From assembly GCF_019402665.1 (NCBI RefSeq), contig NZ_VSST01000019.1:248001-312000 (forward strand): 64,000 nt of DNA, in the 5' to 3' direction. Positions 45,660 through 54,554 of this stretch are shown here, one piece after another. The stretch comes from Bradyrhizobium canariense (GTDB taxonomy: Bacteria; Pseudomonadota; Alphaproteobacteria; Rhizobiales; Xanthobacteraceae). Positions within the stretch are counted from its first letter, which is position 1. Every line of letters starts with the position of its first letter. A program made the position numbers and the translations under genes. The notes under the pieces are model-generated. The model was not told where the DNA came from and did not search any database. It saw nothing but the letters and a program-made list of their open reading frames with translations.

Positions 45660-46073
45660 TCACATTCCCTCGGCCGGGCAGTTCACCATCCAGGGAATGC
45701 CGAACTTGTCGACGCACATGCCAAAACCCTTGGCCCAGAAGGTCTTGCTGAAGGGCATGGTGACGGTGCCGCCGTCGGCCAGCGCGTTGAACTTGCGCTC
45801 GCCGTCCGCGGGATCCGCGACCGTGAGCGAGATCGAAAAGCCCTGCGGCTTGTGAAAATGCTCGCCTGGTGCGTCGGAGGCCATCAGGACGCTGCCGTCT
45901 GGCAGCGACATCCGCGCATGCATAATGATCTTCTCGCGGCCGGGCGTGGCGGGCACCTCCGGCGGCGCATCCGAGGCGCGCATCATCGCATCGATCTTGC
46001 CGCCCAAGACCTTGGCGTAGTAGTTGAACGCCGCTTCGCAGGTGTCCTGATAGAACAGATAGGGATTGAGCAT
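45660..46073 (-). CDS. VOC family (PhnB-like) protein
   Basis: 137 aa, glyoxalase/bleomycin-resistance fold. MLNPYLFYQDTCEAAFNYYAKVLGGKIDAMM is the PhnB-type start, and GFGMCVDKFGIPWMVNC the conserved end. Such proteins are frequent companions of ECF42 and similar sigma factors. GGAGAG precedes the start at 46073; a longer frame to 46238 runs over the preceding gene. It lies 38 bp after the SRPBCC gene and should be co-transcribed with it. Confidence 0.88.
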   Translation of the reverse strand: MLNPYLFYQDTCEAAFNYYAKVLGGKIDAMMRASDAPPEVPATPGREKIIMHARMSLPDGSVLMASDAPGEHFHKPQGFSISLTVADPADGERKFNALADGGTVTMPFSKTFWAKGFGMCVDKFGIPWMVNCPAEGM

Positions 46074-46111
46074 CGTTTCTCTCCGTTTTGCTTTCATTCG
46101 GGGTGACGGCG

Positions 46112-46648
46112 CTACTTCTCGGTGAGCTTCTTCAGGCTGGCCAAGCCCGCCTCGAAATCCTTGCCGATCATGTTGTCCATGTTGATGAACACCTGCATGA
46201 CCTTGGACAGGAACGGCGCCGGACCGGACATCGCCCACGTGACCAGTGTGGCATCGCCTTGCGGCACAAAGGTGAACTCGGCGGTGTTGTGGCCTTCGAA
46301 AGGCCGCTCGAAGTCGAGCTTGATCCGGAGTTTTGACGGCGCACTCGCCTCGAGGATCTCCATATGGCCGGCGCCGACATTGTTGTTCCCGTCCCAGGCA
46401 TAGGTCGCGCCCTTGCCCGGCGCAGTTCCGCCGAAGCTGCGCTTCATCGCGGGGTCCCGGCCCTCGTAAGGTGACCAGGCGGTCCAGCGATGGAAATCGG
46501 CGACCAGCGGATAGATCGCATCGGCGGGCGCCTTCACGGCGAGGCTACGTTCGACGCGGAAGGTGCCGGGTTTCGTCAATGCGAAGACGAGGACACCCGC
46601 GAGTCCGACAGCGAGCACGACGGCGATGATGGCAATGGCTTTCAGCAT
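46112..46648 (-). CDS. SRPBCC family protein with N-terminal membrane helix
   Basis: 178 aa. An N-terminal helix (MLKAIAIIAVVLAVGLAGVLVFALT) anchors or exports the protein; the rest is a START/Bet v1-type SRPBCC domain (FRVERSLAVKAPADAIYPLVADFHRWTAWSPYEGRDPAMKRSFGG...). Family members bind hydrophobic ligands or act as polyketide-cyclase-like enzymes; the ligand is unknown. AGGGAG precedes the start. It lies 95 bp after the sigma gene and has its own TGTCGG-N17-CGTC promoter motif. Confidence 0.88.
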   Translation of the reverse strand: MLKAIAIIAVVLAVGLAGVLVFALTKPGTFRVERSLAVKAPADAIYPLVADFHRWTAWSPYEGRDPAMKRSFGGTAPGKGATYAWDGNNNVGAGHMEILEASAPSKLRIKLDFERPFEGHNTAEFTFVPQGDATLVTWAMSGPAPFLSKVMQVFINMDNMIGKDFEAGLASLKKLTEK

Positions 46649-46674
46649 GAATGGCTCCCTGGATACGCACCTAG

Positions 46675-46701
46675 GACGAAGGGAGGGGACCGGGCCCGAC
46701 A
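46675..46701 (-). promoter_or_regulatory. Putative ECF42 promoter of the SRPBCC-VOC unit
   Basis: TGTCGG, 17 bp, CGTC on the minus strand, 26 bp before the SRPBCC start at 46648 and inside the gap after the sigma gene. It would give the downstream genes extra expression beyond read-through. Confidence 0.7.
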
Positions 46702-46743
46702 AGGCGAAGCGAAAATTTTTGCGATGCCCGAAGCAGGCGCTCC

Positions 46744-48060
46744 CTACTTCACCTTGGCGCCTTCGACCTTCGCGCCCTGCCTGGCGCCGCCATTTGCGCC
46801 GTTCGGCTGGCTGTCGCGGATCAGGCGATCGAGATGCATGCGGATGTGAGCGGCTTCTGCGGACGTGTTGGCGAGGGCGATGGCGCGGTCGAAGGCGATG
46901 CGGGCTTCGTCGTTGCGGCCAAGCTGCATCAGGAAGGCGCCGCGCACGCCGTAGAAATGGAAGTAGTTGGCAAGCTTTGGCGCCAGCGGCTCGATCAGGT
47001 CGAGCGCGGCTTGCGGTCCGCGCACCTTGGAAACCGCGACCGCGCGGTTGAGCGTCACCACCGGCGAGGGCTGCACCACCTCCAGCGCGCCATAGAGCAG
47101 GTCGATCTGCGCCCAGTCGGTCTCCTCGGGCGTGGAGGCGCGGGCATGCAGCGCGGCGATCGCAGCCTGGATCTGGTAGGGCCCGCTGCGGCGATGGCGT
47201 ATCGCCTTGTCGATCAGCGCGAGGCCTTCCGCGATCATCGTGCCGTTCCACAGCGAACGATCCTGGTCATCCAGCAGGATCAGCGAACCATCCGCGGCAA
47301 AGCGCGAGGCACTGCGCGCATGCTGCAACAAGATGAGCGCCGTGAGCCCCATGATCTCCGGCTCGCTCTGGAACAGCCGCAACAGCAGCCGCGCCAGCCG
47401 GATCGCTTCTTCGCACAGCGGCTTCCTGATTTCGGCGGTGTCGCCGCTCGCCGAATAGCCCTCGTTGAAGATCAAATAGATCATCGCGGCGACAACGGCG
47501 AGCCGCTCCGCGCGCTCGACCGCGCCCGGCGTTTCAAACGGCGTCCCGGCCTCCGCGACCTTGGCCTTGGCACGCGTGATGCGCTGCTCCATCGCCGCTT
47601 CCGACACCAGGAAGGCGCGCGCGATCTGCTTCACGGTCAGGCCGCAGACGATACGGAGCGCCAGCGCGATCTGCTGCGTCGCCGGCAGCCCTGGATGGCA
47701 GCAGATGAACATCAGCCGCAGAATGTCGTCGCGGTAGTGCGAGCCGTCGAGCCGCTCGGCGAGCGCGCCCTCGGCGTCGTCGAGATCGGAGATCGCTTTG
47801 TCGTCCTCCGGCAGCGGCTGCTGCTTGCGGGTGCGGCGCACCTCGTCGATCGCAACGTTGCGGCCGACCATGATCAGCCAGGCCGCGGGATCCCGCGGCG
47901 GCCCGTTCTGCGGCCAGGTCTTCAGCGCGCGCAGGCAGGCGTTCTGGAATGCCTCCTCGGCGGTGTCGAGATCGCGGAAATAGCGCAGCAGCGCGCCGAC
48001 CGCCTGGGGGCGCGCCGAGGTCAGCGCGGTCTCGATCCAGGCGGTATCGGCTTCGCTCAC
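46744..48060 (-). CDS. ECF42-type RNA polymerase sigma factor with TPR-like C-terminal extension
   Basis: 438 aa, about twice the size of a simple ECF sigma factor. Region 2 (~10-80) includes AEEAFQNACLRALKTWPQNGPPRDPAAWLIMVGRNVAIDEVRR; region 4 (~110-165) includes LALRIVCGLTVKQIARAFLVSEAAMEQRITRAKAKV. The remaining ~250 residues are helical and TPR-like (YLIFNEGYSASGDTA, then AIAALHARASTPEETDWAQIDLLYGAL...AVAVSKVRGPQAALDLIE), the hallmark of group ECF42, in which this extension is needed for control. No anti-sigma gene is present, as usual for the group. The start overlaps the stop of the upstream DGPF gene by 4 bp. Confidence 0.93.
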   Translation of the reverse strand: MSEADTAWIETALTSARPQAVGALLRYFRDLDTAEEAFQNACLRALKTWPQNGPPRDPAAWLIMVGRNVAIDEVRRTRKQQPLPEDDKAISDLDDAEGALAERLDGSHYRDDILRLMFICCHPGLPATQQIALALRIVCGLTVKQIARAFLVSEAAMEQRITRAKAKVAEAGTPFETPGAVERAERLAVVAAMIYLIFNEGYSASGDTAEIRKPLCEEAIRLARLLLRLFQSEPEIMGLTALILLQHARSASRFAADGSLILLDDQDRSLWNGTMIAEGLALIDKAIRHRRSGPYQIQAAIAALHARASTPEETDWAQIDLLYGALEVVQPSPVVTLNRAVAVSKVRGPQAALDLIEPLAPKLANYFHFYGVRGAFLMQLGRNDEARIAFDRAIALANTSAEAAHIRMHLDRLIRDSQPNGANGGARQGAKVEGAKVK

Positions 48061-48425
48061 GTCAGATTCCCTCCGGGCCTGAACACGCCGACGGGGCGCA
48101 CCTCATAGGCGCCGCCGGGATTGGCCGCGCCGAGGTCGCGGGCGACATCGAGCGCCTCGTCGAGGTTCTTGCAATCGACGATATAGAAGCCGAGCAACTG
48201 CTCCTTGGTCTCCGCGTAGGGGCCGTCGAGCACCAGCGGCGGGTCCTCTTTACGCAAAGTCGCGGCCGCGGTGGTCGGCAGCAACCGCGCCACCGGGCCG
48301 AGCCGGCCTTGGCTCGTGAGCTTCTCTTGCACCACGGCGAGCTTCTTCATCACGGCTTCGTCCTGGTCCTTGCTCCAGGAGCCGACGAAGTCCTCATCGT
48401 GATAGCAAAGGATCGCATAAAGCAT
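48057..48425 (-). CDS. DGPF/YCII family protein, partner of the ECF42 sigma factor
   Basis: 122 aa. MLYAILCYHDEDFVGSWSKDQDEAVMKKL is the family start, and the motif reads LDGPYAETKEQLLGFY (DGPY in place of DGPF). The stop overlaps the sigma start (ATGA), so the two proteins are translationally coupled, the classic ECF42 gene pair. Its promoter region has a TGTCGG-N17-CGTC motif 32 bp before the start. The start at 48425 is chosen over 48530 because it matches family length. Confidence 0.92.
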   Translation of the reverse strand: MLYAILCYHDEDFVGSWSKDQDEAVMKKLAVVQEKLTSQGRLGPVARLLPTTAAATLRKEDPPLVLDGPYAETKEQLLGFYIVDCKNLDEALDVARDLGAANPGGAYEVRPVGVFRPGGNLT

Positions 48426-48457
48426 GGGCAGTACCTTCCCTGACCTCTTGTTTTGAA

Positions 48458-48484
48458 GACGATCCAATATGCCTCGCCCCGACA
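48458..48484 (-). promoter_or_regulatory. Putative ECF42 promoter of the DGPF-sigma operon (autoregulation)
   Basis: TGTCGG, 17 bp, CGTC on the minus strand, 32 bp before the start at 48425. Site upstream of the sigma factor's own operon, as expected for an ECF sigma that controls itself. Confidence 0.75.
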
Positions 48485-48568
48485 GGGCTGCGGAAAAAAT
48501 TTGCAAGAAAAATCCGGAAGATCGTGCCAAGGAGGGCCCTCAAAAGCGGAACCTATAGAGGCACTCGA

Positions 48569-49534
48569 ATGACCGTAGGCACACTGGCCGTCCTGATCAA
48601 CAGCACGCAGCAAAACTGGCTGCCGGAGCGCTGGAAGGGCCGGTTCGACGCGGTCTGCGGCGGCCGCCGCGTCGTGCTGCTGCCCGATGCCGGGCTCGAT
48701 CCGGCCGAGGTGCACTATGCCGCGGTGTGGAAGCCGGTGCCGGGCGACCTCGGCTCATTCCCCAATCTGCGGGCGATCTTCAATCTCGGCGCCGGCGTCG
48801 ATGCGCTGATGGCGGACAAGAGCCTGCCGAACGTGCCGCTCGTGCGTGTCGCCGTGCCCGATCTGACCGGCCGCATGACCGAATACGTCGTGCAGCACGT
48901 GCTGATGCACCACCGCCAGGAGCTTTATCTGCGCCAGTCGCAGCGCGAAAAGCGCTGGGAGCCGACCTATCAATGGCCGGCGAGCGCCGTCACGGTCGGT
49001 GTCATGGGACTGGGCACGCTCGGCGCCGACGCGGCCGATGTGCTGCGGCGGCTTGGTTTCCGCGTCGCCGGCTGGAGCCGCAGCCCGCGCACCATCGCGG
49101 GCGTCGAATGCTTCCATGGCGCCGGGCAGATCGATGCATTCCTGCGCACGACCGATATCCTCGTCAGCCTGTTGCCGCTGACGCCTGATACACACGGCAT
49201 CCTCAACCGCGATGTCTTCACCAAGCTCAACCGCAAAAGCCCGCTCGGTGCGCCCGTGCTGATCAACGCCGGCCGCGGCGGCCTTCAGAACGAAGCCGAC
49301 ATCCTGGCCTGCCTCGACGACGGCACGCTGGGCGCCGCCTCGCTCGACGTCTTCGTGCAGGAGCCGCAGCCGGCGGACAGCCGGTTCTGGACCCATCCCA
49401 AGGTGCTGCTGACCCCGCACAACGCCGCCGACACCGACGCTGACGCGATCTCGGCCTATGTCGCCGAGCAGATCGCGCGGTTCGAGGCCGGTGGCGTGCT
49501 GGAGAACGTGGTGGACCGGGCGCGGGGGTATTGA
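48569..49534 (+). CDS. ghrA: Glyoxylate/hydroxypyruvate reductase A (D-2-hydroxyacid dehydrogenase)
   Basis: A 321-aa NAD(P)-dependent reductase of glyoxylate and hydroxypyruvate. The N-terminal catalytic domain starts [21 protein letters not shown]; the nucleotide-binding fingerprint is [19 protein letters not shown], followed by [14 protein letters not shown] (Arg of the substrate site) and LLTPHNAA with the catalytic His. GAGG precedes the start at 48569. Divergent from the ECF42 operon, with 143 bp between; no ECF42 motif on the plus strand. Confidence 0.9.
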   Translation: MTVGTLAVLINSTQQNWLPERWKGRFDAVCGGRRVVLLPDAGLDPAEVHYAAVWKPVPGDLGSFPNLRAIFNLGAGVDALMADKSLPNVPLVRVAVPDLTGRMTEYVVQHVLMHHRQELYLRQSQREKRWEPTYQWPASAVTVGVMGLGTLGADAADVLRRLGFRVAGWSRSPRTIAGVECFHGAGQIDAFLRTTDILVSLLPLTPDTHGILNRDVFTKLNRKSPLGAPVLINAGRGGLQNEADILACLDDGTLGAASLDVFVQEPQPADSRFWTHPKVLLTPHNAADTDADAISAYVAEQIARFEAGGVLENVVDRARGY

Positions 49535-49617
49535 GACCTCACGTGCCACCCGAGCCCGTAAAATCACTGATCGTCGGCCGGTATCCCGTTCACCGTCTCT
49601 TAGCGAGAAGTTGATAG

Positions 49618-49634
49618 GCGTTGTTAATCAACGC
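49618..49634. promoter_or_regulatory. Palindrome GCGTTG-N5-CAACGC before the chemoreceptor gene
   Basis: Perfect 6-bp arms around TTAAT, 19 bp upstream of the receptor start codon. Could be an operator or an RNA hairpin near the ribosome-binding site. Confidence 0.4.
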
Positions 49635-49652
49635 TCAACGAACGAGTCGGAC

Positions 49653-51620
49653 ATGCGCTTCACGCTCGGCCTCAGGATGCGGATCACGGTTGCGCTGGCG
49701 GTGACGGCGGCGGCGACCGCCCTGTTCGCCGTGCTCGGGGCGATGTGGATCATTTCCGGCATCATCGACCGGGCCGACCAGCGCGAGCTTCGCAGTCATT
49801 ACGACGCGCTCCAGTCGCGAATTGCCGAGGAATCCCAGCGCGCCGCCGCCATGAGCGCCGTCGTCGCCGCAATACCGGCGACGCAGGACGCGATGGCCAA
49901 ACAGGATCGCAACGCTTTGATCGGCCTGTTCGGGCCGGTGTTTGCCGCGACCAAATCGGAGTATGGCGTCGAACAGTTCCAGTTCCATGTGGCGCCCGCG
50001 ACCTCGTTCCTGCGCGTACACCAGCCTGCTAAATTTGGCGACGACCTCTCGGGCTTCCGCAGGACCGTGATCATGGCCAACCAGGAGCACAAGGTCGTGG
50101 TCGGCCTCGAGGGCGGCTTGGCCGGGCTCGGTATCCGCGGCGTGGTGCCGATCGCGCAAGCCGGCAAGCATCTCGGCTCGGTGGAGTTTGGCCTGACCTT
50201 CGGCCAGTCCTTCCTGGACGACTTCAAGACCAACCGCCATGTCGACATCGCCTTCCATCTCGCGGACGGCGGCGGCTTCAAGCTGTTCGGCGGCACGCTG
50301 AAGGGTAAGAGCTTCTTCGATGCGGCCGATTACGGCCGCGCCGCCGGCGGCGACTTCACGATACGACAGGCCAAGCTCGACACCACGCCAGTGGCCGCGC
50401 TGCTCGGACCGATCAGGGATTTTTCCGGTAAGTCCCTCGGCGCGGTCGAACTGGTGATGGACAATGCCGACTATGTGGCCTCCGCCGACCGAGCCTGGCT
50501 GCTGGCATTCGGCATCGCCGCGCTCGGGCTCGTGCTCGCCGCCATCGTCGGCTATCTCATCGCCCGCAGCATCTCGCGTCCGATCATCTCCATCACGAGC
50601 GTGATGCGCGAGCTGGCAGACGGACACCTCGATGTTGCCGTCCCCGCCAGCAAGGCGAACGACGAGGTCGGCGCGATGGTCAAGGCTGTTTCGGTGTTCC
50701 GCGACAACGCCGTCAACTTCAACCGGCTCCAGACCGAACAGGCCGACACCAAGGCGCAGTCCGAAGCGGAGAAGCGGCGCGCGTTCGCGGCGCTCGCCGA
50801 CAATTTCGAAGCCAGCATCCGCGACGTCGTCACCACGGTCTCCTCGGCCGCGGTCGAGATGGAGAACACCGCGCGCTCGATGTCTGATATCGTCGAGCGG
50901 TCGCGGCAGCAGACCGGCACGGTGTCGTCGGCCTCGGCGCTCGCCTCGGAGAATGTGCAGACGGTTGCTGCCGCCGCGGAAGAGCTGTCGTCGTCGATGG
51001 CCGAGATCAGCCGGCGCCTTGCGCACGCGACCGCGGTAGTCGGCAAAGCTGCGAGCGACGGGCGACGGTCGAACGAGCGCGTGCAGAGTCTGGCCGACGC
51101 TGCGCAAAAAATCGGCGACGTCGTCTCCTTCATCAGCGGCATCGCCGAGCAAACCAATCTGCTGGCACTCAACGCGACGATCGAGGCGGCGCGCGCGGGC
51201 GAAGCCGGCCGCGGCTTTGCGGTGGTTGCCTCCGAGGTGAAGGCGCTGGCAACCCAGACCGCCAAGGCGACCGAGGAGATCGGCGCCCAGGTGACGGCGG
51301 TACAAGGCGAGACCACCGGCGCAGTGGACGGCATCCAATCGATCTGCGCAACGATCCAGGAAGTCGACGAGATCTCCGCCGCGATTGCCGCCGCCGTCGG
51401 CCAGCAGGGCACCGCGACGCAGGAGATCGCGCAGAACGTCCAGCAGGCGGCCGCCCGCACCGGCGAGGTCTCGCAAAACATCGCGGGCGTCACCGCCGGC
51501 ATCGCCGCGACGGGAACAGCGGCGGAGGAAGTCCTGGGCTCGGCGATCGAGCTGTCGAAACAATCGCAGCGGCTGCGCGACGAGGTGGATCGTTTCCTGG
51601 CGCATATTCGCGCGGCGTAG
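49653..51620 (+). CDS. Methyl-accepting chemotaxis protein with double-cache sensor
   Basis: 655 aa. Helix 1 (~8-35) and helix 2 (~285-310, [20 protein letters not shown]) bracket a periplasmic sensor of about 250 residues resembling the double-cache type ([28 protein letters not shown]...). A HAMP domain (~310-365) leads to the MCP signalling domain; the conserved hairpin tip is [40 protein letters not shown]. No C-terminal CheR/CheB pentapeptide is visible. It signals to CheA/CheW, encoded elsewhere. The ligand is unknown. The start at 49653 follows a palindrome. Confidence 0.93.
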   Translation: MRFTLGLRMRITVALAVTAAATALFAVLGAMWIISGIIDRADQRELRSHYDALQSRIAEESQRAAAMSAVVAAIPATQDAMAKQDRNALIGLFGPVFAATKSEYGVEQFQFHVAPATSFLRVHQPAKFGDDLSGFRRTVIMANQEHKVVVGLEGGLAGLGIRGVVPIAQAGKHLGSVEFGLTFGQSFLDDFKTNRHVDIAFHLADGGGFKLFGGTLKGKSFFDAADYGRAAGGDFTIRQAKLDTTPVAALLGPIRDFSGKSLGAVELVMDNADYVASADRAWLLAFGIAALGLVLAAIVGYLIARSISRPIISITSVMRELADGHLDVAVPASKANDEVGAMVKAVSVFRDNAVNFNRLQTEQADTKAQSEAEKRRAFAALADNFEASIRDVVTTVSSAAVEMENTARSMSDIVERSRQQTGTVSSASALASENVQTVAAAAEELSSSMAEISRRLAHATAVVGKAASDGRRSNERVQSLADAAQKIGDVVSFISGIAEQTNLLALNATIEAARAGEAGRGFAVVASEVKALATQTAKATEEIGAQVTAVQGETTGAVDGIQSICATIQEVDEISAAIAAAVGQQGTATQEIAQNVQQAAARTGEVSQNIAGVTAGIAATGTAAEEVLGSAIELSKQSQRLRDEVDRFLAHIRAA

Positions 51621-51639
51621 GCGGGGCTACAAACTCAAT

Positions 51640-51733
51640 GTCGTCCTGGAGCTGCGGCGCGACGGCGGGAACTCCGAATCTTCGCCAAACCAGACTCGGT
51701 GGCTATGGGTCCTGGCTTTCGCCAGGACGACGT
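51640..51733. repeat. Composite palindromic repeat (REP-like), copy B
   Basis: Shares with copy A (14384-14515) the order TTCGCCAAAC, ~16 bp, ATGGGTCCTGGC-TTTC-GCCAGGAC-GACG. The hairpin at 51709-51728 has a perfect 8-bp stem. An inverted partner (GTCGTCCTGG) lies at 51640-51649, but the left hairpin is degenerate. Between the convergent chemoreceptor and TetR genes. Confidence 0.8.
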
Positions 51734-51762
51734 TTGGGAGATAGCTCGCGCCACGCAACCGC

Positions 51763-52407
51763 CTAGCTCTTTCCTCCCAGCATCAGGTCGATCGCCCCCT
51801 TCACGATTGCCTCGAGCTCCTTCCGCGACACACGCGCGCGGGAGCGGATGGCAATTGAGTGCACGGTCGCTGAAGCGAGCTGCGCCAGCACGGCGGGATC
51901 GGCGCTGTCGGGCAACTCGCCTTTCTCCTTGGCGCGGCGGAAGCAACTCGCAAATGCCTTGTCGAGCTCAGACAGGCCATCCAGCACCATGGCGCGGATG
52001 TCGGGATCGCCGACCGCCTCGGAGGCCGCCGTGACCACGGTGAAGCAGCCGCGCGGGCCGGTTTCGCCTGAAAGATAAATGTTCAGCGCGGAAGCGAAGA
52101 TGCGCTCCAGCCGCCGGCGCACGGGCATCTCCTGGCGAAAGATCTCCACCATCGATGCGCGCGCTTCCTCGCGGTAGCGCTGATAGCTCTTGATGTAGAG
52201 CTCGCGCTTGTCGCCGAAGGCGCCATAGAGGCTCGGGCGATTCATGCCGGTGGCTTCGCTGAGATCGTCGAGCGAGGTCGCCGCGAAACCCTGCGTGCGG
52301 AACAGGTCGAGCGCCTTGCCAAGCGCGATGTCGGGTTCATAAGCGCGCGGACGGCCGCGGCGTTTAGGCTCCGTGGCAGCAGTTGGCGGCTTCGATTTTT
52401 GTACCAT
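51763..52407 (-). CDS. TetR family regulator, divergent from GST
   Basis: 214 aa. After a basic KRRGRPRAY stretch comes the helix-turn-helix (~30-75: ALGKALDLFRTQGFAATSLDDLSEATGMNRPSLYGAFGDKRELY). The C-terminal domain (ASMVEIFRQEMPVRRRLERIFASALNIYLSGETGPRGCFTVVTA) is typical of regulators of stress or detoxification genes. The start at 52407 overlaps one copy of an inverted repeat shared with the GST promoter region. Likely represses itself and the GST gene. Confidence 0.9.
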   Translation of the reverse strand: MVQKSKPPTAATEPKRRGRPRAYEPDIALGKALDLFRTQGFAATSLDDLSEATGMNRPSLYGAFGDKRELYIKSYQRYREEARASMVEIFRQEMPVRRRLERIFASALNIYLSGETGPRGCFTVVTAASEAVGDPDIRAMVLDGLSELDKAFASCFRRAKEKGELPDSADPAVLAQLASATVHSIAIRSRARVSRKELEAIVKGAIDLMLGGKS

Positions 52408-52460
52408 TTCGCAATTTAATCCTTGACCGCCTCCATAATATGCAAGACAGTACAAAAATC
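52394..52460. promoter_or_regulatory. Inverted 11-bp elements between TetR and GST genes
   Basis: GATTTTTGTAC (52394-52404) and its exact complement GTACAAAAATC (52450-52460), 45 bp apart, one at the TetR start region and one before GST. Each may be half of a regulator site serving one of the two divergent genes; the flanks (TYTYGCAWWTT) also agree. Confidence 0.55.
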
Positions 52461-52523
52461 AATCTGGCCGGGTTGAGCGACACTCCGAAAGTCACATCGA
52501 AGAATTGCCCAAGGAGGCTCAAG

Positions 52524-53168
52524 ATGGATCTTTATTTCTCGCCGCTCGCCTGTTCGATGGCGAGCCGCGTCGCGCTGTATGAAGCCGGCGCCGAAGCCAA
52601 TTATCTCGAAGTCGATCCGCCGACCAAGACAGTGCTGAGCGACGGCACTGACTTCCGAACCGTGAACCCGCTCGGCCTGGTGCCGACACTGCGCACCGAC
52701 GACGGCGTGGTGCTGACCGAGAACGCCGCGATCCTGCAATACATCGCCGACCGCTTCCCGCAATCGGGCCTCGGCGCTGCAGCGGGCATCGATCGCACGC
52801 GGCTGCATCAATGGCTCTGCTTCATCGGCACCGAACTGCACAAGGGCCTGTTCATCCCGGTGCTCGACCGCAAGGCGCCGCAGGAAACGAAAGCGTATGC
52901 GCTGGAGAAGAACCTGTCGCGGCTGGACTATCTCGACAATTACCTGAAGGAGCGCGACTTCCTGCTCGACCATTTCAGCGTCGCCGACGCCTATCTCATC
53001 ACGGTCATCAACTGGACCATGGCGACGCCGCCGATCGAGCTCGCGAAATGGCCAAATGTGAAGGCCTATTACGAACGCCTGCGTCAACGGCCGTCGATCG
53101 CCAAGGCGATCGCGGAAGAGTTCGAGCTGTACAAGGCCGAGCAGGCGCGGAAGAAGGCCGCGGCGTAA
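52524..53168 (+). CDS. Glutathione S-transferase
   Basis: 214 aa. Thioredoxin-like N-terminal domain (MDLYFSPLACSMASRVALYEAGAEANYLEVD, with SPLACS at the active-site turn) and helical C-terminal domain (~90-205), ending KPW-less LAKWPNVKAYYERLRQRPSIAKAIAEE, the typical GST end. Glutathione conjugation or reduction of electrophiles is inferred; the substrate is unknown. AAGGAGG precedes the start at 52524. Divergent from a TetR gene that probably controls it. Confidence 0.93.
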   Translation: MDLYFSPLACSMASRVALYEAGAEANYLEVDPPTKTVLSDGTDFRTVNPLGLVPTLRTDDGVVLTENAAILQYIADRFPQSGLGAAAGIDRTRLHQWLCFIGTELHKGLFIPVLDRKAPQETKAYALEKNLSRLDYLDNYLKERDFLLDHFSVADAYLITVINWTMATPPIELAKWPNVKAYYERLRQRPSIAKAIAEEFELYKAEQARKKAAA

Positions 53169-53219
53169 GCTTTGACGATTGAGGCGCCGTCCCGGCTGAG
53201 CGGCCGGGGCGGCGCAAAT

Positions 53220-54524
53220 CTATCCGTACAGCATCCTCGGCAGGATCGTGACGATGCCGGGCCAGAGCGTCAGCAGCAGCACGAATCCGACCATGATGAG
53301 CAGATAGGGCATCGTGACGCGCGCGATGTAGCCGAGGCCGTCTTCGGTCAGGCCCTGGATCACGAACAGGTTGAAACCAACCGGCGGCGTGATCTGGGCC
53401 ATCTCGACGGCGAGCACGAGGAAGATGCCGAACCAGATCTCGTCGAAGCCCGCGCCCTTCACGATCGGCAGCACGATCGGCAGCGTCATCACGATCATCG
53501 AGAAGCCGTCGAGGAAGCAGCCGAGGATCAGGTAGAAGATAATCAGAACCACGATCAGCATGAAGGGCGATAGCCCCAAGCCTTTCACGAAGGCGGCGAC
53601 CGCCTGCGGGATTCCGAGGAAGGCCGCGGCGTTGCCGAGGATCGAGGCGCCGAGCACGATCAGTGCGATCATCGAGCAGGTCACGACCGAGCCGATCAGC
53701 ACGTCGCGGATCACCTGCTGCGACATCGAGCCCTGCGCCCAGGCGACCAGTGCCGCGCCGAGCACGCCGACCGCGGCGGCCTCCGACGGCGTGGCCAGCC
53801 CGCCATACATCGAGCCGAGCACGCAGGCGATCAGGAACAGCGCCGGCGCAAGGTCCTTCAGCGCCGCAAAACGTTCGCGCCACGGCACCTGCGAGAGCTT
53901 TGCCTCGGACTCCGGCACCAGCGTGCGGTTGAACGTCGTGTGCAGCATCACCCATCCCATGAAGGTGGCCGCCAGCAGGAGGCCGGGCAGCACGCCGGCG
54001 GTAAAGAGCTTGAGAATAGAAACGTCGCCGAGCACGCCATAGATGATCATGATGTTGGACGGCGGGATCAAAAAGCCGAGCGTGCCGGCGCCGGCGAGCG
54101 AGCCGATCGCGATGTCGCGGGAATAGCCGCGGCGTGTGAGTTCGTTGAGCGACATGCGGCCGATCACCTGCGTCGTCGCCGCCGACGAGCCGGAGATCGC
54201 CGCGAAGATGGTGCAGCCGATCACGTTCACATGCAGAAGACGACCCGGCAGAAGCCCTGCCCAGGGCGCGAGCCCCTGGAACAGCGAACGTGACAAACGG
54301 GTGCGAAACAGCAACTCGCCCATCAGGATGAACAGTGGCAACGCCAGCAATTCCTGCGTCGTCAAGATGTTCCAGGCGTATTGCGGCAGCAGCTTGTCGA
54401 GCGGGATCGAGCGGAACATCGCCAGCAGCAGCGTCGCAGTGAGCGCAAGCGTCAGGCCGATCCAGACGCCGCAGGCTAGAAGCGCAAACAGGATCGCGAA
54501 GAGAGCGACGACTTCAATGGTCAT
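53220..54524 (-). CDS. dctM: TRAP transporter large permease DctM
   Basis: 434 aa with about twelve membrane helices. FDEIWFGIFLVLAVEMAQITPPVGFNLFVIQGL near the C-terminus and SGSSAATTQVIGRMSLNELTRRGY near residue 100 are family signatures. It is the main channel of a tripartite ATP-independent periplasmic transporter driven by ion gradients. Last gene of the hyuA-hyuB-dctP-dctQ-dctM run; 30 bp after dctQ. Confidence 0.95.
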   Translation of the reverse strand: MTIEVVALFAILFALLACGVWIGLTLALTATLLLAMFRSIPLDKLLPQYAWNILTTQELLALPLFILMGELLFRTRLSRSLFQGLAPWAGLLPGRLLHVNVIGCTIFAAISGSSAATTQVIGRMSLNELTRRGYSRDIAIGSLAGAGTLGFLIPPSNIMIIYGVLGDVSILKLFTAGVLPGLLLAATFMGWVMLHTTFNRTLVPESEAKLSQVPWRERFAALKDLAPALFLIACVLGSMYGGLATPSEAAAVGVLGAALVAWAQGSMSQQVIRDVLIGSVVTCSMIALIVLGASILGNAAAFLGIPQAVAAFVKGLGLSPFMLIVVLIIFYLILGCFLDGFSMIVMTLPIVLPIVKGAGFDEIWFGIFLVLAVEMAQITPPVGFNLFVIQGLTEDGLGYIARVTMPYLLIMVGFVLLLTLWPGIVTILPRMLYG

Positions 54525-54554
54525 GGAATCCGGTGTCCGCTGGCGCGAGGGCGA

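Noticed and set aside
49635..51605. 656-codon frame on the minus strand opposite the chemoreceptor
   Set aside because: Antisense shadow; the plus-strand gene carries an intact MCP domain.
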